Assembly: GCF_000764305.2 (NCBI RefSeq)
Contig: NW_025932501.1
Coordinates: 1 to 64,000, forward strand
Origin: Hyalella azteca
Lineage: Eukaryota; Arthropoda; Malacostraca; Amphipoda; Hyalellidae
Direction: 5' to 3'
Length of the DNA: 64,000 nucleotides
This document shows positions 22,861-35,412 of the stretch, piece by piece. The translations under genes and the position numbers were made by a program. A model generated the notes under the pieces. That model did no database searches. It had not been told where the DNA came from and worked only from the letters and a program-made list of their open reading frames with translations. How positions within the stretch are numbered: position 1 is the first letter of the stretch; each line of letters begins with the position of its first letter.

Positions 22861-25800
22861 CTGAGGTCTAATTTTGGCTCCGTGATTATCCGATGAAAAT
22901 TACTTGCATTTCTCAATAAAATTTTGTTTTGGTCGTCCATCTTTATTAATACAAGAATATTTATTGTTCTTCATCAGCGATGACGTTGGCAAGCTGTATT
23001 CTTGTTAAAATGCAAGAAATGTTAAATTAGGAGTCGAATATTGTCTTATTGTACAATATTATTTTCGAACTATAGCCAATCTTGTTTTGTTTCATAGGTT
23101 TTTTTTCAATGCAAATGCTTGATGCTGCAATGGAACAAGAGAATTATGCCTAAGCGAATCGAATAAGCTGTACATAATTTTCTAATAATTTCAAATGAAG
23201 ACCCAAAATTAAATTTACAATTTTCTGACCAGCCTTGACGATAGAGCAATAGTCAAGATTCTTTCTAAAATAATTTCCTTGATTTCCGCTACGATACGAT
23301 TACGTAAAGCTTTCTTATGAGAATGTTAAATTGACGGTGAAATGTATGAAAATGAACGATTTAGGAACACGTTTGCCACGGATCGCGGAGTTCGGCCAGC
23401 TCTCGCCAGCTTAGCATATAAACGTTTCGCTCGCATACCAGAAAAGGTGTTTATTCGTTTCGTCTCATTGGAGCGGCTTGCATCATTGAATTTGATCACA
23501 TCTGAGTAATAAGAAACTCATTCGGGTTGTAATTTGGGACTGAAATTCCATTCTTTGCACAATGTAACTGAAAACTGGAGTTCAGTTTCGAGAAGTACGA
23601 CGATTTTATGTTCATTAAAAGCCAGAAGAGCCACAGTGTCATGAAGTACAGATCTGCAGAGCGCTACCTAATTATACACCGAGAAATGGGAGCCAAATCA
23701 GGTCGTTCATATGAGACTGCGTCGCTGCTGCTTCACTACAGCACAGTTATGAAGAAAATTTAGTTCTGAATTAATAATAAGGACGTTACTAGAGTTAAGA
23801 ATGCGAGCAATTCTTGCCAACTAGGAAATTCATTTGTGGGATCTTGTTCTTATTAATGACATGAATTCTCGCGGCCACGGGATGCAGTTCTTATAATCAG
23901 TTAATTTAGAAAAACTGCGACCGCTTTAATCCTGGAAATGCATACGGTCACTAAGTTACTTAAATCTCTCTTCAGGAGATAAATAAACTGTCCATAAATT
24001 TTACTGTCGTATATGATTGAGTGCCAGCAACTGCACATGTAAAATTTAAATTTGTCATGATTTCAATTGGAATTGAAGAAAATAAAGAAAGCATTTGAGG
24101 CAAATGCTGAAGCATTCTAAGCGCACAGTTTCTGAGGTTAAAAAAGTCTACGGATAACAAATATATCAATAGCGATAAATATTAAATTAGAGCAAACCTC
24201 TGTAATTAAGGTATATATACTTTTTGCAATAAAAAGAATCTGTACAAATTGAACAGTTTTATCGTCATAACAAATTAACGCATCTGCTTTTCCAGTTTCT
24301 CCAAAAAACTTGTTGAAGATGTGAACCTCGGTAGGCGTAAAATAGAGTTGTAGTAATATCATCCTGAGGACGCAATGCTAACGCTTGTCCACTCTCTTTC
24401 CTCTTTCTGGAGGGCAGAAGCAACGGGCGATTTAAATTCATTACCGTACCAGCTCCCAGCTGTCTTCAAGGAAACGTAGAATTCGAATAAATCTTATGCA
24501 GGGACTTTTGAGATTTTCTAGCATCATATTTCAGTTGGTTGACATAGTAATTTAGGGAATCAGTGTATGGTGAAGGTTTGTAGGCAGGAACGTGCACTGC
24601 ACTCTTATTTCGACGCCGTGCCACTCATACCATATATTTTTTTACCTTAAACAGACCAACAATTTTGTTAATCAGAGAGTTCAGCAGGATGCACGGCCAT
24701 CGACTACAGCAACTTACGGCTCACACCATCTAATCTCTGATAAACGTACGTGTAAGTAAGAAATTTTCTCGCAATCGCGAACTGGCCCTAGAGCTCGTTT
24801 CTCCTAAACTCTAGCTAGGCTTCTCCAGTTTTGTGCTAGTAGATGTTGAAAAGAAATAATTATTGAGAATACAGTGATTAGTTCAGGTAGAGTTTGCCAT
24901 GGTTTACTCAGAAAACTATCGAAAGACAGTAAGAAATAATTTCATGTATTTTAGTCCCTTCAATGCGTTCTCCAAGTAAGTATTTCATGATGCCTTGAAA
25001 TATCAGTGCTACTTTCATCGAGGCCATCGTGCGCCAATGTCGCTGATGAAAGATACGAGTGACCTGGTCCTAGAGTGGTCAGAGATATAAAAGATCGTAA
25101 TACGGAGACTCCAGTTCATAGTAAACTTGAAAGAGAGTAGAGGATGTATCGTGCCGCAGGTTTGAGTTATTGGCTTACTATCTTTAAGATTAAAAGAGGC
25201 TTCTCTTAAATCTTCGAGGCGAGTATCACGACTGGGCTGAAGGCCTTCACAACGACTAATGATAGGTCGAGCACGCTGCGGGTTCAACTTTGATTAAAAT
25301 ATAAAGATGCGTCCTACGATAGAACTACTGATAAACCAAAGCTTTCGTGCGCAAAAGAATGCTTGCGTGCTCCCTACGTCGACTGAATTATTAAAGAATG
25401 TACGTGGCAATTTGATTAAAGAAACTTCGGAAATAAGCCCATATGTTATACAAATTGAAAAAATGAAGATAAGTTGTCCCTCCATTAAATTTTGTTCTTA
25501 GTTGATTTTGAAATATTAGTTGTGGTTATGTCGTTCATTTCGTATTCAGAGTTTGTTGTATTTAGTTCCGCAGTTTACTAGCTTAGGTACTAGTGTAAGC
25601 TAGGGTTTTCATTTGTAATCAGCATCAATACGGTTAAGACAGCCAATCTCTTGCGAAAAAACTTTATTCAAATGACGTGCCTTGGCTCATTAATCAATTA
25701 ACTAACATTGATTAATTAGAACATTAATTTCCAGTTATTCACTTCTTTATAACATCAGCCAACACAGCGGCGGGAGCGTCTCAAGTCCTAAATATCTTCT

Positions 25801-25962
25801 TTTTTGCTTTTTCACTATCCTTTGGATTGTGTGAATACACATTTATAAATTTGCATTGTCTTCCACATAAATCTGATGACAAAAAATTAAAATAAGGTAA
25901 TCAAAATAAGGGTATAAGGCAATTAAATGAGGTAAAAGTAGAAGTAGAGTAGTAAAGGAAGT
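22861..25962. other. Nothing recognisable
   Basis: Long AT-rich stretch. A TATAAA at about 23418 sits downstream of a GC-richer patch but no transcript start signal supports a promoter. Frames at 25015-25287 (minus, 90 codons) and 25307-25501 (plus, 64 codons) have plausible composition but no motif. Confidence 0.4.
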
Positions 25963-25990
25963 AATCTACATATCCGTAGATATGTAGATT
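25963..25990. repeat. Perfect 12-bp-stem hairpin, 4-nt loop
   Basis: AATCTACATATC pairs exactly with GATATGTAGATT around loop CGTA. The tight loop and perfect stem are unlikely by chance at any one place. No poly-U tail or known RNA structure accompanies it. Confidence 0.85.
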
Positions 25991-27949
25991 TCAGTAAACG
26001 TCTGATTATCAGAAAATAAGGTTAAATGACATGCAAATGAGCTCTACAAGCCACAACATGGGCAGGAAAAAATATTGATTTCTTGAGGTGATTCATTGGC
26101 GATGAGACTCCGGCTAGTATGGATCAAATGGAGGTGTTTGATTAAGAGCAATAGTGATCGCTGAGATAATGAGGCAACAGGCGCCTTCAAGTGATTCATG
26201 AAGACAGCTATGCAGAGGGCAAGTGCTCTACCGTAACGCTGTTTTTACTTTTGTTATTCAATACATGTTTTTTAAAGTGCTTTGAAAGAAGAGAATATTT
26301 GATTTCAGAAATCGAGAAAGAGAAAATTTTAAGTAAGGATATAACTGTGCATGACAAGCGATGTATGTTGCTGTTGATTTGTGTGACATGTTTAGTACTT
26401 ATAAGAAACTGTGCTGTCTTCATTCACCACTTTTTAAGAGCAAAAAATATCGAAGCTGTAATGAAGATAATGTAGAGATAACTATACATTTTAAACAAAA
26501 TGTTCTAGAAAATTAATTAATCATGAAGAATTGCCCTGAGAAATAATTTACAAAAAGACAGTATTTGAAAATTAATTATAATAGTTAACACGAAATACCC
26601 AATCAATTACGATAAGGAATCATTTTTAATTTTAAGGCACAAGTTTTAAAATGCATGTCACAATATTTTCTGACACATGTACACGTGTATAGCATGAATT
26701 TTATAACAAACGAAGAACAAACCATAGGCCAACTTTAGAAATTTCTTGAACTACAGGGCACTAAAATGATTCCGGCGACAATCAACCCACCATTTGACCG
26801 GGACAGAAGGCTTATGAGGCGTAAAAAATTCGATTTTATTGCAATAATCTTGTTTGTAACATTCATCCGGACCGCATACGGGCGTACGTATCCAAGCTAC
26901 GTGCAATAGCAAAAAAAAAAGAAAACAATTGGCGTGTACGCAGCACAGCTCTGGAATACTAAGCACTTGAACTGGTACAATTACATCCTGCAGCATCAAT
27001 CACGCATGATCTTCACCATGATGTATGTGCAGCACGCTCTGGAATTCTTTTGACCAAGCTATAAAATCAAAATACAGCATCTACAGAATTACAAAGGATT
27101 TTTTATGACGGAGCAAGTTGATATATTTTTAAAATGTACATGTATATATTGTGTAAACACGAGTGGTTAATGACCAGAGAAATCATTGATTTAAATTTTC
27201 AGGATCGAACAATATTCTTCAGTGGACGTTGGTTGATAAAAATTCAGGTTCAAGGAAGTAATTTAATTTATTAACGATCAAATGGTATATATTGTGTGTG
27301 TAGCCTTGTGTTCAAATAAGGGTATCATGTCACATCGCGTGCTTTCTTCCATCGAACAGGTTCCGCTGCTGCTCATATCCATACAATTATGCCGTGCCTC
27401 GCGTCTGATCTCCGGCATCACCGATATAGAGAGTTGAGAGTTCGTTGTTGTATTTAAATAATAAGTTAAGTTATGGGAGAAGCAGATTTTCTAAATGCCT
27501 GCAGTACGGAAAGTGCTAGCAAAAAACGTAAAACTTTGTTATTGCCAACAAATAAAAGCAAGGGACATCATCAGTATTTTTTTGAGTACAAATATACTCA
27601 GGTATGGATGTGCAAGTATTAATCTAGAAATAATAATTTTCAAAAAGAAAATAATAAGGCAAATGAAGCAAATTTCCAGTGAATTCCATGAAAATAGAGT
27701 GCATAACTGATAACTGTATACCAATTTGTTTCTTAATAATGTACCGCGTATTGTCAAGTGAAAGAGATTACGAACAGTAAATTAAAATTATCTGACTGAA
27801 CCAATTGTTAACAGCTAGAAGTGGATACATTTTGTTAGGCTTATGGCTGTACTACTGCGATGGTTTGTGTCCCAAGACAAGGAATGAGTTCCGAAATGTC
27901 AGCAAATGCATTGACCAAATCAACGGCCTATTACAAGCAGTCCCATGCG
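25991..27949. other. Nothing recognisable
   Basis: AT-rich DNA with motif-free frames of up to 94 codons (26191-26475 plus, with an opposing 71-codon frame). No repeat family of this window is present. Confidence 0.4.
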
Positions 27950-28335
27950 TCATGCTGACGCTGGGAGGTAATCAGCAGCACACGTAGTGCTGATACCGGA
28001 AGGTAATCATTAGACAATTGCGTTAGGCTGACGCAGCGACGCTGCAAGGTAATCAGCAGACGCTATAGCGTAATTCAGACGCTGGAAAGTAAACAGCTGA
28101 CACCCGAGAAATGGTCACGCTCGAAGGACATCAGCAATAATAAGTGTACTTCAGAAGAGAACCTGGGAGGTATTTAACAGACACGTGTCTTGTGCTGATA
28201 CTGTAGTGTAATCAGCAGACACGCGCGTAATGCTGACACTAGAATCATCAGCTACATACGTAATACTGGCACTAGAATCATCATATATACGCGTAATGCT
28301 GAGCCTGAAAAGTGAACAGTATACACGCGCCTAAT
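27950..28335 (+). repeat. Decayed minisatellite around GGTAATCAGCAGACACG
   Basis: Repeated words GTAATCAGCAGAC, GTAATGCTGA and CTAGAATCATCA recur at irregular steps of roughly 35-50 bp. The unit carries the complementary pair CAGCA and TGCTG, so single units can fold. Divergence indicates an old array. Confidence 0.6.
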
Positions 28336-31300
28336 GTATGCTGCCTAATTCATCATCACAATCTGCATGCGGTGTGAGCACGAGGCGAACGCTCCTCCAG
28401 TGCTAGCCATAATTCTCCGCTGATTTATTTATGCTCTTGTATCTCTAATGTTTATAGACAGAAAAATTAGTATAATTAGAATGGCGAGAATATGAATCAT
28501 TGAGGACGTCCATCAATGCGAGATTAAAACACGAAAATATTAACCCATCCTCGTCTATGCAATCTTTCTCTCTGCCTTGATGAATTCTAGTTCTGAAAAA
28601 ATGAGTGTGCATTATTAATGGGAAATCTAATCCCGTACAAACGGGCTATGAATATGAAGCTTCACGTCAGTGCAAAGATTGAAGTGGAAGTCAGTCTCGG
28701 AGTGTGATGGATGTAACAAGTCAAATATTCCACTACTTGTTAAGTTCAACCACTCAAAAGAGTCACAGATTCTTCGATCCGGAGCTACTCGCATTCATAA
28801 TCGTCGGTTGTGGATCCTTGGGCCATCAATCACGACAATAATCAATGCCTTTCTTTTGTATCAAGTTCTCGCTGCACGCTCGGTTGACTAGCCTCCTATC
28901 TTACAGCTGCAACTGCAGCTAATTAAGAATTTCTGCTCAACCTTTTATATGGCGGCGTTACTAAAGAAAATTCCAACAACAAAAACCCATTACATACATT
29001 TCAAGTCAATAAATGAATCAAATTCAGATTATTTGATTATATTCGATACTTATTATTATAGAGTTAAATAAACATGAAATTAAAGTGATCATGTTTGGTG
29101 ATAATGATTAACAAAATTATTTAAAGGTCTGGCTATTTCGTTCAAGTGTCACGGGTGAGTGAAGGGGTGAATAAAATATCCACTGTAAGGCCTCAGTCCC
29201 CGGAATTCGCCGCGCCTACTTCCAATATATTGGAAGTTAAGCTTGTAAATTCTATGGTACGTTAGCATCGACCACCACTCGATTCTCATAGTCTCTGAAT
29301 TCTAAAACTCTTCGTACCAAATTTCAACGTCCGTTATGTTCCAGTCTGAATTGCTTTTTATCAGCCTGTCACTCCTATCTCATTCTAAAATATACATTAG
29401 AGAGTTATTAATTTTTAATTATGAATTAATGTACATTCTGGTATGAAAGTGTGCTGAAATAAACCCAGAAGTGAGCGCTACCGAGACGCAGGTAGCCATG
29501 CATGTCTATACTTAGGCATCAGTGAACCATGCTAAAATAGTTGATACGAGACCTCTTAATAGAGGCTCTGCGACGACCAACTGAGTTACCGTATTGCCGC
29601 GGCAGTTGTATATGCGAGTTCATACCATAAAAATGTGCTAACTACTGCCTATTGTACCGCTTGCAATAGCTCCTCTATCAATTGCGATGAGTAATAAAGT
29701 CGCTTCTCTGCTTGATTTTTGCAGATATTATTGGTCTTTATCCGAATGTCGGATACTGCATGATCCAATTACAGTCTTTGTAATGTGTTGCTTTGCAATT
29801 TGTAGTTTTTTTGCTAGGATCATTTGGGCTGTTATCATTGGCTGCTACAAAGAGAGATTATTGGCGGAATTGATGCAATGTAATGTGCAGCGAGATGCTA
29901 CCTTGAAGTTGAATGTAATGAGTCATGTTAACTACAGTTTTGGCTTACTAATAACGAATACTCGGTTATTGTACTGGAATTATTGTAAATCAGGCCTTTC
30001 CTGCATTGCCCTCTTCTACTAGGTCTATATATGAAAATTTAATGATTGGGTACAAATTTTGCTCAGATACGCATATGAGTTTGCTTCATTACTATATTGT
30101 CCCTCGGAAGCTCAAGGTGGAGCGACTCCAAATATTATTCTTTCTTAGACTCAAGCTAGGACTTTTTTATTTTTCTCGTCAAACGCGTGCTCAATTGACA
30201 CTACAAAAAAAAAATTAAAATCATATCAACTGGAAAAAAGTAATCGATAAATTTTCGATGAAAAAAAAATTGTCGGAAAATATTCAGGCTTTCAATACAG
30301 GAACCGAAATACATGCAGTTTCATTCATTTTTTAATCAAACTGATCATCGGTAATCATGACCACAGAGAAGGAGAAAATTCCTGACAAAGATAGAACCAT
30401 CATCAGTTGATGAACATCGGGATGAACATCTTGAGATCATTCCGAAACTTTAGTATTTCCTAAAATAAATCAAAAGAATTTAACAAGTTGGGGTTATAAT
30501 GTTTTCACAAAGACGATTTTTTAGGGGAAGGTTGGTAACAGAGTTCATCGGCTGCCATCATAAAGTAAGGCTTCATTCAACACAAGGCCGAGGCGGGGAT
30601 TTGACAGTGCCGAAAGTGGACATCGGCGCGGCTTGTCAAGGGAATTTTATGGCTTCTAAACATCAATGCGGCTCACTATTTACGACTGTTCTCATACGCA
30701 GTCAGATACTTAACCAATTCACATAAACTTCCACTGAAGCCGTCGTGACCAGTCGCAATGTAACCATTTCCAAGATTCTCATTTTCTTTTCGGGTCAGTT
30801 TTGGCCCAATAATGATTGACTGAAGTGTAATTTCCAATTTTTTTCATTATGTTATAGTTATTTCGTGCCTCCTGTTTGCTAAAAAGTAGTCTCTTGCGGG
30901 AATTCATTCAGTTCAGATGCGTAAATGACCAACGTATATAATCTTCGAGAAGATTTCATTAACTGTGCCATTCATAATTCGGATGGAAATATAAACTATA
31001 TCCTATCGTCGAAATTAACGCGTACCTGAGAAGCTTACTGAATACCGTCAGACTTTGCGGGATTTTCCTAAGCAGTTTTCTAAGGTCAAACTTCTGTAAA
31101 ATATCCAGTAACCTCGTAACTTTGGAGCTGTGGTCAATTTTTATTGAGCTTTTGGGCAGAAGGTGAGATCTTGATCTTGCAGTGTTCAATTTCTTGAGAA
31201 TTTCCACAGAGCCAATTAAGAAAGATACTTGATTGAATATACTTGATACTTGAATAAGGTTTCATAAAAAATATCCAAGTTGAGCACATAATTTTAGAAC

Positions 31301-31934
31301 CAGCAACCTGTACATTTTTGCAAAATTACGCTCATTTGTCTACAGGGACAGGGAGTAAAGTGCGACTGCTGCTGTTGAAGTGCTAACCGGATCTCCCTCT
31401 AAGAAGTCGAGTTCTTTTCCGGAGAAATCCCTCAATTGGATTAATCGCCAACAGGCGATGAATGGCCCTGATTTTTTCCCCCTTGACCGAGCAACATCAT
31501 CATGGATCATTAGATGCATCAGTAATGACAGTTATTATAAAAGAAGCCAGACGTGCATTAGATGTCAATCGCCAATCTGACATTTAGCCTCTTCTCGTAA
31601 GATAGATCGGCTTCATTTTCAGGATTTCGTTTTCTTGAAATGCTTAGAAAGCAATCAGAGAGTCGCAAGAGGATGCAGATTACTTTAGTTGTTCGACAAA
31701 AAACTTTCCACCGAACAAGATTTTTTTACATCTGCTGGTATAATCAGCGTTTTCATTTTGGTTTAAGTTCACACAAGTTGTTTGCGGTGAACTTTAATAG
31801 CATGGCGATGTCTTCGGGATTAGAGAAGAATGTCCTTTGAACTCATAACGCATAAGTTCCTAATGAACTTATTCTTATGTTTTACATCATTATTTCCTTG
31901 TTTCATATAGTTTATTGTAAAGTTTCGGTTTAGT
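28336..31934. other. Nothing recognisable
   Basis: AT-rich DNA with motif-free frames, the longest 111 codons at 29687-30022 (plus, hydrophobic, Cys-rich). No RNA gene or transposon end was identified. Confidence 0.4.
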
Positions 31935-32126
31935 GTTACAATGTTTTCATGGATAGTTCAGTTTTATTGTTTCATAGAATTCAGAATCCGAACCAAAAAG
32001 ACCCCGATTGTAATGAACGAAAATGCAGTGTAACAAATGGTTTCGCGGATAGTTCAGTTTCATTGTTTTATAGAATTCTGAATCCGAACCAAAAAGACCC
32101 CGATTGTAATGAACGAAAATGCAACT
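31935..32126 (+). repeat. 96-bp tandem duplication inside an open frame
   Basis: Two units with an exact 96-bp step (GGATAGTTCAG at 31951 and 32047), differing by a few substitutions. Because 96 is 32 codons, the frame 31949-32305 (118 residues) stays open through both units and shows a repeated Asn-Gln-Lys-Asp-Pro-Asp-Cys peptide. No family is recognised, and an accidental frame is as likely as a coding one. Confidence 0.85.
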
Positions 32127-32278
32127 ATTTGGGAACCGAAAGTTCTAGCGCTTTCTCTCCCTTACAAATACATATTTCGTACTCTAAATTTTTCCGCGAA
32201 AATAATATGAATCTCAGTAACAATTTTGTATCGAGTTCCGGAAATTCTTTTTACCTATACCTATACTATAATCTTCAA

Positions 32279-32365
32279 GATTACTCTTCCCCGCAACCTT
32301 ACTGAGATTACTCTTCACCTCAACCTTACTGAGATTACTCTTCCCCGCAACCTTACTGAGATTAC
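32279..32365 (+). repeat. 27-bp tandem repeat
   Basis: GATTACYCTTCCCCGCAACC-type units start at 32279, 32306, 32333 and 32360, an exact 27-bp step. Two further units occur at 32673 and 32701 (28-bp step), linking this array to the larger duplication that follows. Confidence 0.85.
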
Positions 32366-32987
32366 CCTCTACTGTTTGCTATATGAGGTTGAATGACTAT
32401 TAACAGTAACAGAAACAGTAACACTATAGCGCAAATTCCTGTATCAAAACTTACAAAATACAAACGGAATAAAACTCGTAGGGACTCAACTGAACCGAAA
32501 AAGTGAATGATATTCATTCACGTAGTAATTTAATTCAGGAATTCATGACAAAAAAATGTTCATATGAATCGAAGAATTTCTCTGCACAAATTCTAAATTA
32601 CGCTCATCCGTAGGTAATAAAATTCCGCAGAGAAATTGTAAATTCAATAAAAGTGTCACTAAAGTACAACTGAGATTACCCTTCACTGCTACCTTACTGA
32701 GATTACCCTCTACTGTTTGCTATATGAGGTTGAATGACTATTAACAGTAACAGAAACAGTAACACTGAATACAGTAACACTATAGCGCAAATTCCTGTAT
32801 CAAAATTTCCTGCGCAAAATCCTGTATTTTTCTTTCAGGTAGCAATTTAATTCAGGAATTCATGACATAAAAAATGTTCATAGGAATCGAAGAATTTCTC
32901 TGCACAAATTCTAAATTACGCTCATCTGTAGGTAATAAAACTCCGCAGAGAAATTGTAAATTCAATAAAAGTGTCACTAAAGTACAA
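32351..32987 (+). repeat. About 300-bp tandem duplication
   Basis: 32351-32669 and 32692-32987 align from CCTTACTGAGATTACCC to AAAGTGTCACTAAAGTACAA. The copies differ by an unrelated middle of some tens of bases (about 32437-32520 against 32800-32840), an extra GAATACAGTAACACT in the second copy, and scattered substitutions. The 27-bp units sit at both starts, suggesting unequal exchange between them. Confidence 0.85.
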
Positions 32988-34285
32988 AGGAGATTGCAGC
33001 TTCATAAAATGAATAAAATGTTCGTTTCTTTGGAAGACAGGGACTGAAGTTTATGTGCTTCCCTGTGTCACTTCTACATTAAAATACAGACCATTAAACC
33101 AATTCGTAAAATTTTAATAATTTCTAATTCCAATATGCATAGGAAGCGGAGATTACATCGAACAGCAGCAACATGAATTTTAATGCCTCATTTGAAACAA
33201 ATGCAAATCTAATACGAAAACGCTGCCATAAATTATACACGAGCGAATAAAAACGTAAAACCAAACGTCTATGACTTTTATATGCTAACTTTAATCGCTT
33301 TACTAGCCATTTAGAGTGATCCATTTCCTATAATCTGTGCAAATTCTAATTGTGGCGGGATTACAATGCTCGGAAGGCTGCTGTGATGATCATCACTGAT
33401 TAGCATAAGGCTCTCAGTCTCGGCACGGTTGGGTAAGCGCCCGACGGTCTTTTCTAATTCACTTCATTTGCATAGCCTGCAAGAACCGTACGATGCCAGG
33501 GCAATAATTAAACAGAGTTAACTACTGAAGATGACCACGGCTATAATGTGAACTTTACGGCAGCTCTTGCTCCCATACCATGGAGATGCCTCCAAGATTT
33601 CAGTAGCTCTACGCCATTATCATCTCTGTTGAACAAATTATGGGCGAATTATCAACGGCCGCTAACATCCTGCCATAAATTGGCTTATAGTAAACCAGAC
33701 TTGATTTTCAGAAGAAATAATGGCTTGTCTTGCATGCATGGGAAATTCTTCTTCGGCGCAAAAAGTATAATTAGTTCATTCTGAAATCCTCAAGCAAATT
33801 TCAAATGCTGGCTATGAAATTGTTGCAGTGGTGAATGTGCAATTTCTTTTATAGATATGACAGCTCAACGGAAAATATTGTGTGATGAGCCAGACATATG
33901 AATTAACTTCAGCAGCGAGAGGATCGAGGTTCTGTGCCATGACAGCACGTGCAATTCCATGGGAGACGCGAAGACTTGCGAAGACTTAAATAAAAAATTA
34001 CGTGGCACTGCAATGCAACAATAGCAAATCATTTATCTTCATTGTTGCTTAATGCGTATGCGATGATACTTATCAATATCCTTGGAATGTAGAAAATAAT
34101 TACATACTTGTCAGTTACAAAGTCTTGAAACATTAAAACTTAAAAAATCAGCATAATTTGATGAGGTGAATATTTGATATGAACTGCTTCATTACTGAAG
34201 CGAAATGTCGCGGTCTCCATTCAATAAATGAATACGTACTTTAAAAGGAAACCCACTGACATGAAAAACTGTTGTTTTATAAAGG
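32988..34285. other. Nothing recognisable
   Basis: AT-rich. A perfect 14-bp palindrome GTGATGATCATCAC lies at 33383-33396. Open frames of 66-78 codons have no motif. Confidence 0.4.
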
Positions 34286-34301
34286 CACTCAGACATAAGA
34301 C

Positions 34302-34339
34302 CTGTCTCTTATACACATCTAGATGTGTATAAGAGACAG
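34302..34339. other. Nextera mate-pair junction adapter (assembly artefact)
   Basis: 34302-34320 reads CTGTCTCTTATACACATCT and 34321-34339 reads AGATGTGTATAAGAGACAG: the 19-bp Tn5 mosaic end in inverted head-to-head form, which is the junction adapter of Nextera mate-pair libraries. It is synthetic, not host DNA. Its translation yields the well-known contaminant-type peptides in several frames. The 17 bases after it (34340-34356) come from an unlinked fragment end. Confidence 0.97.
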
Positions 34340-34356
34340 CCCCTTCACTGCTAGCC

Positions 34357-34357
34357 N
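34357..34357. other. Single-N assembly join
   Basis: An isolated N 18 bases after the adapter and directly before the resumed 15-bp minisatellite. It marks where a gap inside a tandem array was closed with an untrimmed mate-pair read. Confidence 0.9.
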
Positions 34358-35412
34358 ACTCAGACATAAGACACTCAGACATAAGACACTCAGACATGAG
34401 ACACTCAGACATAAGACATTCAGACACAAGAAATTCTCGTATTTCAAGGAGACATCGACTAGCGACGCAAGGCTGTGCACTGTTAACGTGTCTACTTTAT
34501 TACTACCTTTGAAATTAATTAGCAACTCAGGTTAATTTAGCAGGTTAATTTAGCCGATCAACATTGCAAATAGGTTTACTGAACAAACACATTTATCTAA
34601 TTCTGATTTGTGGGGGCTGTGAGAAAGTAAAGGGTTGATGACATTTAGGAATTAAAGATATACATTAATCCTGTTTGGTAAATTAATTAATTATGGGTTG
34701 TAAAATGTGCGTGAGAAAGAGAAAATCTAATATCTCAGTGAATTATTCCCATATCATAATATCTATAGTTCAATAATTATAATTCCCACATATAATTATA
34801 ATTCCCAATAATTCAATTCCCACATGTAATTATTGTTCATTCAACTTGATGAGCGGAAAGATTATAGGCATGACTCATATCGGTGTTTTTGATGTTAAAA
34901 GACACTCAGACATAAGACACTCAGACATAAGACTCTCGTATTTCAAGGAGACTGCGACCAGCGACGCAAGGCTGTGCACTGTTAACTACTTCATATTATT
35001 AATATCATTGTTATGATTATTATCATTAGTCTCATTACTTGTTATTATTTGTCTACTTGAATTACTACCTTTGAAATTAATTCGCAACTCAGGTTAATTT
35101 AGCAGTTTAATTTAGCCGTTCAACAATGCAAAAATGTTTACAGGACAAACACATTTATTTAATTTTGAGTTTAGGGTGCTGTGAGAAAGTTAAGGGTAAT
35201 GATGACATTTAGGAATTAAAGATGTACATTAATCCTGTTTGGTAAATTTATTAATTATCGGTTGTAAAATGAGCGTGAGAAAGAGAAAATAAAATATCTC
35301 AGGGAATTATTTCCCATGTCACAAAATCTCGAGTTCAATGTAATTATTGTTCATTCAACTTGATGAGCGGAAAGATTATAGGCATGACTCATATCGGTGT
35401 TTTTGATGTTAA
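34358..35412 (+). repeat. About 520-540-bp tandem duplication
   Basis: 34358-34900 and about 34901-35412 align over their whole length: minisatellite, CTCGTATTTCAAGGAGAC, AGCGACGCAAGGCTGTGCAC, GAGCGGAAAGATTATAGGCA and a common end TCGGTGTTTTTGATGTTAA. The second copy has an extra AT-rich piece of some 60-70 bp near 34990-35055, the first an extra AATTCCCACAT-type repeat near 34785-34825. Divergence is a few percent plus indels. The first copy begins exactly at an assembly join. Confidence 0.85.

Larger units (their letters stand above)
34285..34430 (+). repeat. 15-bp minisatellite ACACTCAGACATAAG, interrupted by adapter
   Basis: Units of CACTCAGACATAAGA lie at 34285-34300 and again from 34358 to about 34430, and two more at about 34903-34930. 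Between the first two blocks sit the library adapter, a 17-bp stranger and an N, so the true array length is unknown. Confidence 0.85.

Noticed and set aside
23385..23450. TATA-containing promoter
   Set aside because: A lone TATAAA in AT-rich DNA without an initiator, transcript or downstream frame is not evidence of a promoter.
30430..30455. Sequence resembling the bantam miRNA seed (TGAGATCATT)
   Set aside because: Only the first ten bases agree, the remainder differs, and no precursor hairpin flanks it.
34323..34535. Open frames across the adapter with peptide-like repeats
   Set aside because: Their ends are translated mosaic-end adapter and the rest is the 15-bp minisatellite; they are not genes.
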